Shown here in pieces: positions 35,810 to 45,183 of a DNA stretch of 64,000 nt. The notes under the pieces were generated by a model, which was given only the letters and a program-made list of their open reading frames with translations, had not been told where the DNA came from and made no database searches. The position numbers were made by a program, and so were the translations under genes. Source of the DNA: Paracoccaceae bacterium (GTDB lineage: Bacteria > Pseudomonadota > Alphaproteobacteria > Rhodobacterales > Rhodobacteraceae); contig JALRHZ010000001.1 in assembly GCA_023259435.1 (NCBI GenBank), positions 48,253 to 112,252 on the forward strand, in the 5' to 3' direction. How positions within the stretch are numbered: position 1 is the first letter of the stretch; each line of letters begins with the position of its first letter.

Positions 35810-36913
35810 ATGAGCCTCAATACATTCGGACATCTCTTTCGTGTGACCACATGGGGCGAAAGCCACGGGCCTGCTTTGGGTGCCACCATTGACGGCTGCC
35901 CCCCAAATGTCGACATCACCGCCGAGGCCATTCAGCATTGGTTGGAAAAACGAAAACCAGGTCAGAATAAGTTCACAACGCAGCGCCGTGAACCTGATCA
36001 AGTCGAGATCCTATCAGGTGTATTTGAAGGTAAATCAACAGGCACTCCGATCCAATTGATGATCCGAAACACCGACCAAAGATCAAAAGATTACGGTGAT
36101 ATCGCCGACACGTTTCGCCCGGGCCATGCGGATATCACCTATTTTCAGAAATACGGAAATCGCGATTTCCGTGGCGGGGGGCGTTCCTCAGCACGTGAGA
36201 CAGCGGCGCGGGTGGCCGCAGGCGGCATTGCACGCGCTGCATTGGCGTCTCTGGTGCCGGATTTGACGATTACAGGATATATGACGCAGATCGGTCCGCA
36301 CGCGATTGACAGGGCGAATTTCGACTGGGATCAAATTGACCAAAACCCATTCTGGACACCCGATGCAAAGGCCGCCAATGACTGGGCTAATTATCTGGAT
36401 GATCTCCGAAAATCCCACGATTCAGTCGGCGCAATCATAGAAGTAAACGCAAAAAACGCACCGGCCGGATTAGGAGCTCCAATCTATGGAAAACTCGATA
36501 CAGACCTTGCCGCCGCAATGATGTCAATTAACGCCGTCAAAGGCGTTGAGATCGGCGAAGGCATGAACGCCGCCACGCTCAAAGGCTCTGAAAACGCCGA
36601 CGAAATTTTCCTTGGCAATGATGGCAAGCCCGCCTATTCCTCAAACCATTCTGGTGGCATCTTGGGTGGTATTTCGACAGGACAAGACATCGTTGTACGC
36701 TTCTCGGTCAAGCCAACATCCTCGATCTTAACCCCGCGCAAATCAATCAATAAATCAGGCCAGTCAATCGACGTGGTAACCAAAGGTCGCCATGATCCAT
36801 GCGTTGGCATTCGTGCGGTCCCAGTGGCCGAGGCCATGATGGCCTGCGTCCTGCTAGACCATCTTCTTCTTCACCGCGGTCAAATTGGTGAGAACCAAGG
36901 TGAAATCGGCTAA
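35810..36913 (+). CDS. aroC: Chorismate synthase
   Basis: Last enzyme of the shikimate pathway, making chorismate from EPSP with reduced FMN; 367 residues. Signature stretches are [14 protein letters not shown] at the N-terminus, [14 protein letters not shown] near 105, [18 protein letters not shown] near 125, and the C-terminal [18 protein letters not shown]. The ATG at 35810 has a GGAG 9 bp upstream and begins the family's usual [12 protein letters not shown]; in-frame starts further upstream would add an unconserved 17 residues. The roughly 220 bp between the riboswitch and this start contain only promoters that I cannot define. Confidence 0.97.
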   Translation: MSLNTFGHLFRVTTWGESHGPALGATIDGCPPNVDITAEAIQHWLEKRKPGQNKFTTQRREPDQVEILSGVFEGKSTGTPIQLMIRNTDQRSKDYGDIADTFRPGHADITYFQKYGNRDFRGGGRSSARETAARVAAGGIARAALASLVPDLTITGYMTQIGPHAIDRANFDWDQIDQNPFWTPDAKAANDWANYLDDLRKSHDSVGAIIEVNAKNAPAGLGAPIYGKLDTDLAAAMMSINAVKGVEIGEGMNAATLKGSENADEIFLGNDGKPAYSSNHSGGILGGISTGQDIVVRFSVKPTSSILTPRKSINKSGQSIDVVTKGRHDPCVGIRAVPVAEAMMACVLLDHLLLHRGQIGENQGEIG

Positions 36914-36950
36914 TCTCGTTACTTCTTTGATAGTCAAATACTCTGGGGGT

Positions 36951-36975
36951 CTGGGGGCAACGCCCCCAGCTCTAT
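36951..36975. terminator. Terminator between aroC and the DMT exporter gene
   Basis: CTGGGGGC-AAC-GCCCCCAG forms a perfect 8-bp GC stem, followed by CTCTATTTTTG on the plus strand. It lies 37 bp after the aroC stop and touches the 3' end of the convergent exporter gene. Confidence 0.8.
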
Positions 36976-37835
36976 TTTTGCTTTGAGAGTTGAACCGCCA
37001 AAATACCCGCAGCAATCACAACAACTCCGACAATATCCAAGACCCCCAAACTTTCGCCAAGTAAAATAGCAGCGATAGCAACACCAAAAAACGGATTGAG
37101 AAAATGAAATGTCGCTGCTTTGACGGCGCCGATCTCGTTTACAAGTGTAAACCAAACAAAAGTCGCTGCCAAACCAGGAACTAGTGTCGTATAGGCAAAT
37201 GCAACACCAAGTTGCCATGAGAATGTCACATGCAATGGTTCAAAAAGTACCGCTGCGACAGCAAGTATTCCCGCACCCACCAGCATTTGAAGGCCAACGA
37301 TCATCATAACATTCCCGCCCGAACTTGCGCCACGAACAGAAAGCGTTGCGACTGTTAAGGCAACTGCAGCAACGACACACAGTCCCAGACCCAAGGGATC
37401 AACGCCTCCAGATAGACGCGCACTCATGATGACCAGCACGCCTCCAACACCAAGTATAAGGCCCACAAGGCCCAAAGCAGAAAGCCTATCTTTGAAGACG
37501 ATCCAACCTGCAAAAGCAACCATAAGGGGCATGGTTGACGCTATGATCGAGGCCAGAGATGCCTCAACAGTTTGCATGGCAACAAAGTTCAAACCTAAAT
37601 AAAGCGCATTCTGACACAGACCAAAAATAAACGTCGCGCGCCATTGTGATCGCGTCAAATTAAAGCTCTGCCCAAGTGCTTTTGCAATCGCGATACCCAA
37701 CAGCCCACTAATCAAAAACCGTAACGACAATGACGCCAATGGCGAGGCATAGGCCACAATGACCCGCGCCGATGTAAACGCCGAAGACCACATCAGGGCA
37801 AAGGACAATCCCATAACCACCGCACGTAAAGACAT
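36972..37835 (-). CDS. DMT/EamA-family transporter
   Basis: Multi-pass membrane protein of 287 residues with about ten helices arranged as two EamA repeats, for example ALMWSSAFTSARVIVAY near residue 14 and TTLVPGLAATFVWFTLVNEIG near 215. Members export amino acids, purines or other metabolites; the substrate cannot be told. The ATG at 37835 (MSLRAVVMG) with an AAGGG upstream is preferred over a TTG two codons earlier. It is convergent with aroC and lies downstream of the HU gene. Confidence 0.88.
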   Translation of the reverse strand: MSLRAVVMGLSFALMWSSAFTSARVIVAYASPLASLSLRFLISGLLGIAIAKALGQSFNLTRSQWRATFIFGLCQNALYLGLNFVAMQTVEASLASIIASTMPLMVAFAGWIVFKDRLSALGLVGLILGVGGVLVIMSARLSGGVDPLGLGLCVVAAVALTVATLSVRGASSGGNVMMIVGLQMLVGAGILAVAAVLFEPLHVTFSWQLGVAFAYTTLVPGLAATFVWFTLVNEIGAVKAATFHFLNPFFGVAIAAILLGESLGVLDIVGVVVIAAGILAVQLSKQK

Positions 37836-37860
37836 AATCAAAACCCTTTTGGCCTAGCGT

Positions 37861-37889
37861 AAAACGAAAAAGGGCCGCAACTGCGGCCC
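37861..37889 (-). terminator. Terminator of the HU-family gene
   Basis: On the minus strand GGGCCGC-AGTT-GCGGCCC is a perfect 7-bp stem followed by TTTTTCGTTTT. It begins 24 bp after the stop of the HU gene. Confidence 0.92.
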
Positions 37890-37913
37890 AAAATCAATAC
37901 CGAATTTTTGGTA

Positions 37914-38201
37914 TTAGCCGTTCACGCTGTCTTTTAGCGCTTTTGCAATTGTCATTTTTACAACTTTATCAGCAGGCTTCTTGAATTGCTCGCCTGTGGA
38001 AGGATTACGAACCATACGCTCTGGACGTTCACGGCATTGAATCTTGCCTACACCTGGCAATGTCACAGCGCCACCGCCTGACACTTCGCGTGTAATAAGG
38101 TTGCAGATCGCATCAAGTGCGGCAGACGCTGCTTTCTTGTCTGCACCCATTTCTTCTGCTAGTGCTGCGACCAGCTGTGTTTTTGTCATTGGTTTTGACA
38201 T
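37914..38201 (-). CDS. HU-family histone-like DNA-binding protein
   Basis: Nucleoid protein of 95 residues. The N-terminal dimerisation helices MTKTQLVAALAEEMGADKKA and the beta-arm segment with RPERMVRNPSTGEQFKKPAD, including the intercalating Pro, identify it as HU/IHF-like. The arm reads RNPSTGE, as in HU rather than IHF. The ATG at 38201 has a CGGAGAA ribosome site; the open frame continues 23 codons further upstream but that part is not HU-like. The gene is single and has its own terminator. Confidence 0.94.
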   Translation of the reverse strand: MSKPMTKTQLVAALAEEMGADKKAASAALDAICNLITREVSGGGAVTLPGVGKIQCRERPERMVRNPSTGEQFKKPADKVVKMTIAKALKDSVNG

Positions 38202-38330
38202 TCTTATTCTCCGTAGTACTGCCCACGATTTTGAGCCTTGTCCAAGTTTTGTAACCGTATCCAGTAGCATTACACAAGAATTTGTATGAAAATTATTGCG
38301 ATTTCATACTTTTTTTCCACGATGTTAGCC

Positions 38331-39812
38331 TTAAAGAAAGGCAGTTTCGTCAAAACTTCGCAATTTTCGGCTATGCAAGCGCTCTAAAGGCTTGTCGCGC
38401 AGGCTTTCCATGGCCCGTATCCCGATTAGCAAGTGACGGGCAACTTGTGTTTTATAAAAGTCAGAGGCCATCCCGGGTAGCTTGAGTTCACCATGCAGTG
38501 GTTTGTCCGAAATGCATAGAAGTGTTCCATATGGAACGCGGAATCGATACCCATTTGCCGCGATTGTTGCGCTCTCCATGTCCAACGCAATGGCGCGCGA
38601 TTGACTAAGCCGTTTGACGGGGCCAGTATGCTCTCGCAATTCCCAATTGCGGTTATCAACGCTTGCGACTGTCCCCGTCCGCATGACGCTTTTGACGTCA
38701 TACCCACTTAAGTTGGCAACACTTTCTACTGCGCTTTCCAAGGCAATTTGGATTTCCGCAAGCGCAGGAATTGGGATCCAGACCGGCAAATCATCGTCCA
38801 AAACCTTGTCTTCGCGGAGATAGGCATGGGCTAAGACAAAATCACCCAAGGATTGGCTATTTCTAAGGCCTGCACAGTGCCCCACCATAATCCATGCGTG
38901 CGGTCGTAGGACTGCAATATGGTCCGTCGCCGTTTTCGCATTCGAAGGGCCAACACCAATATTGACCAACGTGATCCCATCCCCGTTCTCACGCTTTAGG
39001 TGATAGGTGGGCATTTGCGGCATTTTGCCAACCGGTGGGATTTCGCCGTTTGAGTCGGTTAAAACGTGATTTCCCGTGCTGACAAAGCTTGTGTATCCGC
39101 TATTAGGATCAGCAAGCATCTTGCGCGCATAGGCCTCAAATTCAGCAACATAGAACTGATAGTTTGTGAATAGAACAAAGTTTTGGAAATGTTCCGGCTC
39201 TGTAGCCGTATAATGCGCCAATCGTGCAAGTGAATAATCCACCCGCTGAGCTGTAAATGGGCCAAGGTACTGTGTTCCATCTGGAGCGGGTTTTGCCTCT
39301 CCGTTTACAATATCATCATTTGTTGTTCTTAGGTCCGGAACGTCGAATACATCGCGGAGCGAAAAGTCAATTGACCCCTCTTGCGGGACACTTAGAGATG
39401 AATCATTCACAACAGCAAAATGGACTGGGATAGGCGTATTCGATGGTCCAATTTCAATCGGAACGCTATGATTTGACAAAAGCAGGTCGATTTGCTGAAC
39501 CAAATAGTTCCGAAACAAATCTGGTCGCGTGACAGTTATCGCATAGGTCCCAGGTTCGGGCACGTGGCCAAAGCTAAGACGGCTATCTACTGTCGAGAAC
39601 CGTGTGGTTGTGATCCGAATTTCGGGATAAAATGCTCGGTATTTTTGTCCATCTGGGCCGCTTTCAGTTATCCGCGAAAATGCACTTCTTAAAAAAGCAA
39701 GGGACTCTGCGTAGAGCGCCTCGAGGTAATCAACTGCCTCATTCGCAGATGTAAAACTTTGCTTTGCTTGACCAAATGGGGTTTGCCACAAGGGAGGTGT
39801 GTCATGTGTCAT
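38331..39812 (-). CDS. amn: AMP nucleosidase
   Basis: Enzyme of 493 residues that splits AMP to adenine and ribose 5-phosphate. It has the N-terminal Amn-specific domain (residues 1-170, with YRAFYPEIRITTTRFSTVDS) and a C-terminal phosphorylase-type domain: GVGPSNAKTATDHIAVLRP near 290, VGHCAGLRNSQSLGDFVLAH near 312, and ALDMESATIAANGYRF near 415 for ribose binding. A GGAA ribosome site precedes the ATG. It is separated from the HU gene downstream by about 130 bp with no evident feature. Confidence 0.94.
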   Translation of the reverse strand: MTHDTPPLWQTPFGQAKQSFTSANEAVDYLEALYAESLAFLRSAFSRITESGPDGQKYRAFYPEIRITTTRFSTVDSRLSFGHVPEPGTYAITVTRPDLFRNYLVQQIDLLLSNHSVPIEIGPSNTPIPVHFAVVNDSSLSVPQEGSIDFSLRDVFDVPDLRTTNDDIVNGEAKPAPDGTQYLGPFTAQRVDYSLARLAHYTATEPEHFQNFVLFTNYQFYVAEFEAYARKMLADPNSGYTSFVSTGNHVLTDSNGEIPPVGKMPQMPTYHLKRENGDGITLVNIGVGPSNAKTATDHIAVLRPHAWIMVGHCAGLRNSQSLGDFVLAHAYLREDKVLDDDLPVWIPIPALAEIQIALESAVESVANLSGYDVKSVMRTGTVASVDNRNWELREHTGPVKRLSQSRAIALDMESATIAANGYRFRVPYGTLLCISDKPLHGELKLPGMASDFYKTQVARHLLIGIRAMESLRDKPLERLHSRKLRSFDETAFL

Positions 39813-39965
39813 CTATATTCCTTTTTGTCTTTCATAATGCACGCAAAGGCGCGCACAGGTAACCTGTACGAAAAATCTTGATGCAATATGTGATTGGGTA
39901 TGCTTCCATGTCCTAGATTGGCATAGAGTTTTCTATTGATCAAGATACTCACAAATGGATTTGAT

Positions 39966-40397
39966 ATGGACTTTGAAGAAGTTTCAGCGGCAGATTTTGG
40001 ACGCTCTCTTGAAGGAATAGGCATTAACCTCTTGGTGGCTGATGTAAGAAAGTCAGTGGAATTCCTAACGACTGTTCTGGGCATGACGGCACATCGCGTG
40101 TCCGACGACTTTGCCATCATGGCGTATAAGTTACAGGTCTTTCAATTGCACTCAGACCGCACATATGGCGCGCACCCGTTGTTGTCATTGGTTCCTGAAA
40201 CTCCACCTCGGGGCGCCGGAGTTCAATTTTACCTGTTCAACCACGATCCACACACCGCACTCCAGCGCGCCAAAGACTATGGCGCCACGATTATTGAGCC
40301 ACCCCGCGAGAAACCTCATGGCCTGTATGAAGGCACAATTTTGTGCCCCGATGGGTACGCATGGAGCCCTAGCATGCCCTCGACATCAAAGGCTTAG
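39966..40397 (+). CDS. VOC/glyoxalase-fold protein
   Basis: Protein of 143 residues with one vicinal-oxygen-chelate unit: GINLLVADVRKSVEFLTTVLG opens the fold and GTILCPDGYAWSPS closes it, with candidate metal ligands His and Glu in between (LQVFQLHSD, EGTILCPDG). Such proteins act as glyoxalases, dioxygenases or antibiotic-binding proteins, so the role is unassigned. The ATG at 39966 is preferred over a TTG 30 bp upstream; no strong ribosome site is seen. The 3' end overlaps a convergent membrane protein gene by 12 bp. Confidence 0.75.
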   Translation: MDFEEVSAADFGRSLEGIGINLLVADVRKSVEFLTTVLGMTAHRVSDDFAIMAYKLQVFQLHSDRTYGAHPLLSLVPETPPRGAGVQFYLFNHDPHTALQRAKDYGATIIEPPREKPHGLYEGTILCPDGYAWSPSMPSTSKA

Positions 40398-41156
40398 ACT
40401 ACGCCCTTGTATGAAGACTCCAAACAGGGTCGTTAGGGTGCCGGCATATAGAATGGCTGTGAAGTACTGTACGCCGAAGTTGGCGAATAATCCCAACTGA
40501 TGTGAAACCAATCCAACGACATATGACACAAGTCCAAGAGCCGCCGCAACTAACCCAACCCACAGAGCGATGCTCAAGTAAAACCAAACAGACTGACCTG
40601 AGCTTTGTGACCAAGCATCACCAAGTGTAAGCGGATGACCAATCGCTGCAGCGGGCAAAATAAGGGACACACGAAAAGCGAAAGCCATAAAATACACTAA
40701 GAAAAATAGTCCGCTTAAGATGCCAATCGGAACGGCGATCCCCAGTGGAAGCACAGAAAGTGCCACCACTCCAAGGGCGATTGGAACAATGGAAATTATG
40801 CTTACAATCATGAGGATGATCACGCGCAAAAAATACGGTACGAAGCGGCGCGCTGCATTTAACAACCCATGCGCTCCTTCTTCCAGCAGGACATAGCGAT
40901 GCCACGATATGACCATGAGTATTGATCCCAACATCGTGATAAGAGACGCATAGAGAGTTTTTTGCATCAACTCGGCGAACATCTGTTCGTTTCCGTTTTC
41001 ATAGACGTCGATATCGGTTTGAAACACATCCATGCCGAACAACAAAAAAACGATCAAAATCGCGCCCAAAAAAGGAGGTAGAGTGTTAAGAACCGTCGCT
41101 CTTACGTCGTTAAATATCATTTTCCAAGCGTGGCGGAACACCTGTGTGCCTGTCAT
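40386..41156 (-). CDS. Multi-pass membrane protein of unknown function
   Basis: Protein of 256 residues with about six hydrophobic helices: near residues 26-44, 68-86, 110-135, 138-165, 190-212 and 222-250. The soluble N-terminus, QVFRHAWKMIFNDVRAT, resembles that of uncharacterised YciC/DUF-type integral membrane proteins. No catalytic motif is visible. It is monocistronic, between the VOC gene (convergent, 12-bp overlap) and the sit transporter operon. Confidence 0.7.
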   Translation of the reverse strand: MTGTQVFRHAWKMIFNDVRATVLNTLPPFLGAILIVFLLFGMDVFQTDIDVYENGNEQMFAELMQKTLYASLITMLGSILMVISWHRYVLLEEGAHGLLNAARRFVPYFLRVIILMIVSIISIVPIALGVVALSVLPLGIAVPIGILSGLFFLVYFMAFAFRVSLILPAAAIGHPLTLGDAWSQSSGQSVWFYLSIALWVGLVAAALGLVSYVVGLVSHQLGLFANFGVQYFTAILYAGTLTTLFGVFIQGRSLSL

Positions 41157-41240
41157 TTCTCAAATCCCTTAAAACAACTATGTGGGTAGTCAGCACATTT
41201 TTTTGCCGTTTGCCAAGTCTTAAATCCACTGCGGCTAAGA

Positions 41241-42152
41241 TTAGTTAACAGCCAAGCGGTGTTTTCCAAAAACCGCTGAAGCAGCAAGCAAGATACCACT
41301 AATCACTGCGATCATTCCTGCGGCGCTTACACTATCCGTGTACCCAAACGGCCTTAGTACATATCCCGAGGCCAAAATTCCAACGATCACAGACAAACTG
41401 GCAAATAAAACGCTAAGTGCAACCTGTGTCTTTAATCGATTTGTTAGCAACCGTGCTGTGGCGGGCGGACACACAAACATTGCGATGACAATTATCGACC
41501 CCACTGCATCAAATGCCGCGACTGCGGCTATTGCGGAAAGTGAGATAAGAAAGATTGAAACCAATCCAACATGTACACCTGCACTTGCCGCAAATGTTTC
41601 ATCAAAACTGATGAGAACAAAATGACGCCAAAACACAATGATTGCACCTGTGACCAAGGCAAATACCGCCAACACCCGCCATAGTTCATGCGGGAGGCCC
41701 GCTAGTGCCACAGGATCAAGCAAAGAGCGCCATCCAACAGCATCTAGCCAAATTAGGCTTTCCAAGCTTCCATATAGGGCATGTTGAACGTCCAAATGCA
41801 CGTTTCGAGTATCACTCAATTCTAATAGCAAAACTCCAAGAGCAAACATCGAAGTGAACACAACTCCCATCGCCGCACTTGGTTCGATGCGCCCGAAGCG
41901 TACGATCACTTCTATAAAGGCGACAGACAAGAGTGCAGCCACACCTGCACCTATCATCATAGGCCATGTCGCAGCTGATCCCGTCACCACAAACGCAAGA
42001 ACAATTCCGGGCAAAACCACATGGGAAATTGAATCACTCACAAGAGCTTGTTTTCGTAGCAACAAAAAATTGCCCAATATCGCACAAGTGATTGCGATGA
42101 ATAAACCGATCAGCATCGGAGCAAACGAGAACATCAAAAAGTCGTCAAGCAT
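41241..42152 (-). CDS. sitD: Manganese/iron ABC transporter permease SitD-like
   Basis: ABC-3 family permease of 303 residues with eight or nine helices. Family stretches are LLLRKQALVSDSISHVVLPG near residue 30 and FDAVGSIIVIAMFVCPPATARLLTNRL near 220. The ATG at 42152 (MLDDFLMFSFAP) lies 8 bp inside the upstream permease gene and is preferred to a TTG 33 bp earlier. It is the last gene of sitA-sitB-sitC-sitD and would form the membrane channel with SitC. Metal choice (Mn, Fe or Zn) is inferred from the operon type. Confidence 0.85.
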   Translation of the reverse strand: MLDDFLMFSFAPMLIGLFIAITCAILGNFLLLRKQALVSDSISHVVLPGIVLAFVVTGSAATWPMMIGAGVAALLSVAFIEVIVRFGRIEPSAAMGVVFTSMFALGVLLLELSDTRNVHLDVQHALYGSLESLIWLDAVGWRSLLDPVALAGLPHELWRVLAVFALVTGAIIVFWRHFVLISFDETFAASAGVHVGLVSIFLISLSAIAAVAAFDAVGSIIVIAMFVCPPATARLLTNRLKTQVALSVLFASLSVIVGILASGYVLRPFGYTDSVSAAGMIAVISGILLAASAVFGKHRLAVN

Positions 42153-43326
42153 TGGACAGGTCTCGTCTAAATAAATGCCTGTCAATAGAACGTAACTGAT
42201 CCGGCGTCAGATTGTGTTCGATCTTCATCCATCCCAACGGATCAACAGAAGTTCCCTCTGCCTGCATTTGCGAGGTCCAAACCTGCCATCTCTGTTCGTT
42301 CTTTAACGCAACCATCGCCGCGTTTTGGCCCGTGGCTGTGACGCTTCCATCCGGTCGAAGATATCCATTTTTTTGCAAGATAGTGCGTGTTTTTTCCTCA
42401 TAGATCGGGCGGTTTTCAGCTACCGAAAGCAAGCCCATGGCAAGGTGTACACGCCAAGATGATTGAGCCTTTCTAATCAGGCTTATGACAAGACCACGCT
42501 CCGGTGATGCGACAAGTGAAAACACGAATATGGTCGCGCTTACTAAGACAATGACAGATCCCACAGGCGCATCTTCAACGAAAGCAGATACACTCGCGCC
42601 AACGGCTCCGGATAGGCCGCCAAAGACAGCTGCCGTAATAACGATGATCTCAACTCGATTGCTCCAAAACCGCGCTGCTGCTGATGGAATAATCAACAGA
42701 GCGACAATCAATATAAGCCCGACAACACTTAGACCCACGACTGTTACCGCCAGCGTTCCGTACATGACAATAAAATCAGTACGCCGCAGCGAAATTCCCT
42801 GCGTCTGGGCAAATATTGGATCGTATGAAACAACTAGAATATCCCGACGAAACACTAAAAAAACAACAACCAAAATTATAGACAGAACCGTGATCAATAC
42901 GGCATCTTGCGCAAGCATCCCCGCGGTTGATCCAAGTAGGAATCCTTCGAGACCAGCCTTCTGGCCTATGGGTAAAATCTGGATGACCGATAACATCACG
43001 ACCCCAAGCGCAAAGAATGTCGAGAGCACAACCCCAATTGCAGCATCTGATCCAAGGCGGGTGTTATTTACAAGATACCTGACAGCTGCCAAGCCGGCTG
43101 TGGCAGACAGAGTAGACCCAACCAAGAGCACAACAAGACTACGCCCATTGCCTCCTAAAGCTGACACCAACAGAAATGCCATCGCTAACCCAGCAAGAGT
43201 AGAATGGGAAATCGCGTCACTTAACAACGAATTCTTGCGCATGTACAGGTACGTGCCACATACACCCGCGCTTGCGCCAAGAACAGTCGCGCTAGACACG
43301 ATTAGATATGCGTTATAGCCGAACAT
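42145..43326 (-). CDS. sitC: Manganese/iron ABC transporter permease SitC-like with C-terminal extension
   Basis: ABC-3 permease of 393 residues. The membrane part (residues 1-280) has LYMRKNSLLSDAISHSTLAG near residue 27 and LSVVGLILIVALLIIPSAAARFWSN near 200. A cytoplasmic extension of about 110 residues follows, ending in MKIEHNLTPDQLRSIDRHLFRRDL. It looks like a winged-helix or MarR/DtxR-like fold and is typical of SitC/TroC proteins of this lineage. It is separated from sitB by 1 bp and overlaps sitD by 8 bp. Confidence 0.86.
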   Translation of the reverse strand: MFGYNAYLIVSSATVLGASAGVCGTYLYMRKNSLLSDAISHSTLAGLAMAFLLVSALGGNGRSLVVLLVGSTLSATAGLAAVRYLVNNTRLGSDAAIGVVLSTFFALGVVMLSVIQILPIGQKAGLEGFLLGSTAGMLAQDAVLITVLSIILVVVFLVFRRDILVVSYDPIFAQTQGISLRRTDFIVMYGTLAVTVVGLSVVGLILIVALLIIPSAAARFWSNRVEIIVITAAVFGGLSGAVGASVSAFVEDAPVGSVIVLVSATIFVFSLVASPERGLVISLIRKAQSSWRVHLAMGLLSVAENRPIYEEKTRTILQKNGYLRPDGSVTATGQNAAMVALKNEQRWQVWTSQMQAEGTSVDPLGWMKIEHNLTPDQLRSIDRHLFRRDLSNA

Positions 43327-43327
43327 G

Positions 43328-44086
43328 TCATATCACCTGTTTTTGTGACGCAACAAGCCGACCGTATGTTTGGTTTATATGTTCCTCTGTAAATTCTCTT
43401 GCAACAGAACCCGCGGCAACAATGCTGCGGTTTATGAAAACAATATGGTCAAAATAAGCCTCGACCGTTGTAAGGTCATGGTGAACGGCAACGATGGTTT
43501 TTCCCTTGGATTGAAGGTCTTTTAAAACCTTTACGATAGCTTTCTCAGTGGCGGCATCAACGCCGGCAAACGGCTCATCCAACAAGTATAGATCCGCATC
43601 TTGTACCAAGGCACGCGCCAAGAAAACTCTTTGCTGTTGTCCGCCTGACAATTGGCCAATTTGCCGATCCGCAAAGCCCGTCATGCCTACGCGTTCCAAA
43701 GCCTCCATAACTTTGGCCCAGTGCATAGGACGAACACGGCCGAGCAATCCTAGCGTGGGATAAACGCCCATCAACACAACGTCTTGGACAGTCACAGGAA
43801 AATCCCAATCCACAGATGCGCGTTGGGGAACATAACTTATCCTATTGCGCACTTTGTCATAGGTTTGGCCAAAAATTTCAATCTGTCCGGTCAGCCGAGG
43901 CTGTATGTCAACAACAGCCTTAAGTGTGGTCGATTTTCCGGCACCATTCGGACCGATAATCGCGCTCATTGCGCCGTGCGGGATGTCAAAATTAACGGAA
44001 TAGACAACAGGGTCCGAGTTATACGACACACTAAGACCGTTAACCCGTAAGACAGGGCTTTTCTCTGTAGAAGTAAGTTCGGTCAT
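43328..44086 (-). CDS. sitB: Manganese/iron ABC transporter ATPase SitB-like
   Basis: ATPase of 252 residues. Walker A is IIGPNGAGKSTTLKAVVDI, the signature is QLSGGQQQRVFLARALV, Walker B is LYLLDEPFAGVD, and the switch His is in IVAVHHDLTT. It overlaps the sitA stop by 4 bp (ATGA). The sequence YVPQRASVDWDFPVTVQDVV around the Q-loop is characteristic of Mn/Zn/Fe importers of the TroB/MntB group. Confidence 0.9.
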   Translation of the reverse strand: MTELTSTEKSPVLRVNGLSVSYNSDPVVYSVNFDIPHGAMSAIIGPNGAGKSTTLKAVVDIQPRLTGQIEIFGQTYDKVRNRISYVPQRASVDWDFPVTVQDVVLMGVYPTLGLLGRVRPMHWAKVMEALERVGMTGFADRQIGQLSGGQQQRVFLARALVQDADLYLLDEPFAGVDAATEKAIVKVLKDLQSKGKTIVAVHHDLTTVEAYFDHIVFINRSIVAAGSVAREFTEEHINQTYGRLVASQKQVI

Positions 44087-45042
44087 AGCGCGACACCTGT
44101 TAGTTTTTGCTCAAAGCCTGCCTTAGGTGCCTGACCACCCAAACTCCGGGCGATTGTGGTTATGTTGTGATCCATCATACCAACATATGTGCCCTCATAT
44201 GTGCCTGGCGATCCCATCGAGTCTGAATACAACGATCCACCCAAAACAACCTGTCCACCTTCGGCTCGAACCCCTTCTAGAATTGCACGAATGTTTCTAT
44301 CTGAAACGCTTGTTTCAACAAAAATAGCAGGAATTTTCCGCTTTACGATCGTGCGTACAATGTCAGATATTCGCAAAATGCTTGCCTCTGAATCTGTCGA
44401 TATGCCCTGTACACCCATCACTTCGAATCCATAGGCATGGCCAAAATATTGAAACGCATCATGTGCTGTAATCAAAATGCGCTGGTCTACAGGTACAGTC
44501 CCGAGAACCTCATTCGCATACGCGTTCAGGCTCCGCAATTTTGATTTGTAGTCTGACAAGTTACGAGAAATCGCATCTGTTTGAATTGGGAATTGTTCTA
44601 CAAGCGCCGAGGCTATACCTGCCAAAATACGAGACCACAGATCGATATCCATCCAAACATGGGGATCATGGCGATCTGGAAAATCTTGAGAATACGGCAG
44701 CAAAGCACCTGAATCAAGAATTTGACCAGCAAAATACAAAGGCGCCCGTTTTGCCAGTTTCTCAAGCAAAGGCTCCATTTGTTGCTCAAGGCCCATACCA
44801 TTGGCGATAATGAGGTCTGCATTCACCAGTTTTCGAATATCCGACTGACTTGGACGAAAACTATGCGGGTCAAGCCCAACCTCAATCAGGTTTTCAACAA
44901 GAGCAAAATCTTGGCAAAGGTGCTGTGCCAAGTCACCAAGCATACCTGTAGTCGCCAAAATACGTGGCTTTGTATCCGCAACTCCAACCTGTGGCAGCCC
45001 CACAGAGCATAAAGCAGTTATTAAAAAGTCCCGTCTTTGCAT
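44083..45042 (-). CDS. sitA: Metal-binding periplasmic protein SitA/TroA-like
   Basis: Cluster A-I solute-binding protein of 319 residues. An N-terminal signal peptide with an RR pair is seen (MQRRDFLITALCSVGLPQVGVA), compatible with Tat export. The metal ligands expected for Mn/Fe/Zn are the His in GLDPHSFRPS, the His in HDPHVWMDIDLWS, the His/Glu region in LITAHDAFQYFGHAYGF, and the Asp in GSLYSDSMG. There is no long His-rich loop, which argues against a dedicated ZnuA and for Mn or Fe. A Fur/Mur-like box lies 31 bp before the ATG. Confidence 0.88.
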   Translation of the reverse strand: MQRRDFLITALCSVGLPQVGVADTKPRILATTGMLGDLAQHLCQDFALVENLIEVGLDPHSFRPSQSDIRKLVNADLIIANGMGLEQQMEPLLEKLAKRAPLYFAGQILDSGALLPYSQDFPDRHDPHVWMDIDLWSRILAGIASALVEQFPIQTDAISRNLSDYKSKLRSLNAYANEVLGTVPVDQRILITAHDAFQYFGHAYGFEVMGVQGISTDSEASILRISDIVRTIVKRKIPAIFVETSVSDRNIRAILEGVRAEGGQVVLGGSLYSDSMGSPGTYEGTYVGMMDHNITTIARSLGGQAPKAGFEQKLTGVAL

Positions 45043-45072
45043 GTTTTATCCAGCTACCCGTTCACAAACCAT

Positions 45073-45094
45073 GTTTATTGAGAATGGTTCGCAA
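45073..45094 (-). promoter_or_regulatory. Possible Fur/Mur-type operator before sitA
   Basis: The minus strand reads TTGCGAACCATTCTCAATAA, containing the ATTCTCA core seen in alphaproteobacterial Fur and Mur sites, with a weak flanking dyad. It lies 31 bp upstream of sitA in the sitA-deoC divergent gap. Mur represses sit genes when manganese is sufficient in related bacteria. The match is partial and was judged by eye. Confidence 0.4.
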
Positions 45095-45183
45095 GTAGAG
45101 ATAATCCCGCACTTGAGATTGTGCAAGCGGCATGTCACTCTCCTATAAAATAATAATGGCACGTCAGATAGGATTACACGACC

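Noticed and set aside
36951..36969. Copy of the hslU-thiQ palindrome
   Set aside because: It is also a GC hairpin between convergent genes, but the sequence and stem length differ, so it is only an ordinary terminator.
42485..43318. 277-codon open frame antisense to the sitC permease
   Set aside because: The translation is Thr/Ser/Pro/Arg-rich with no domain, and the opposite strand encodes a clear ABC-3 permease. It is a shadow of a hydrophobic gene.
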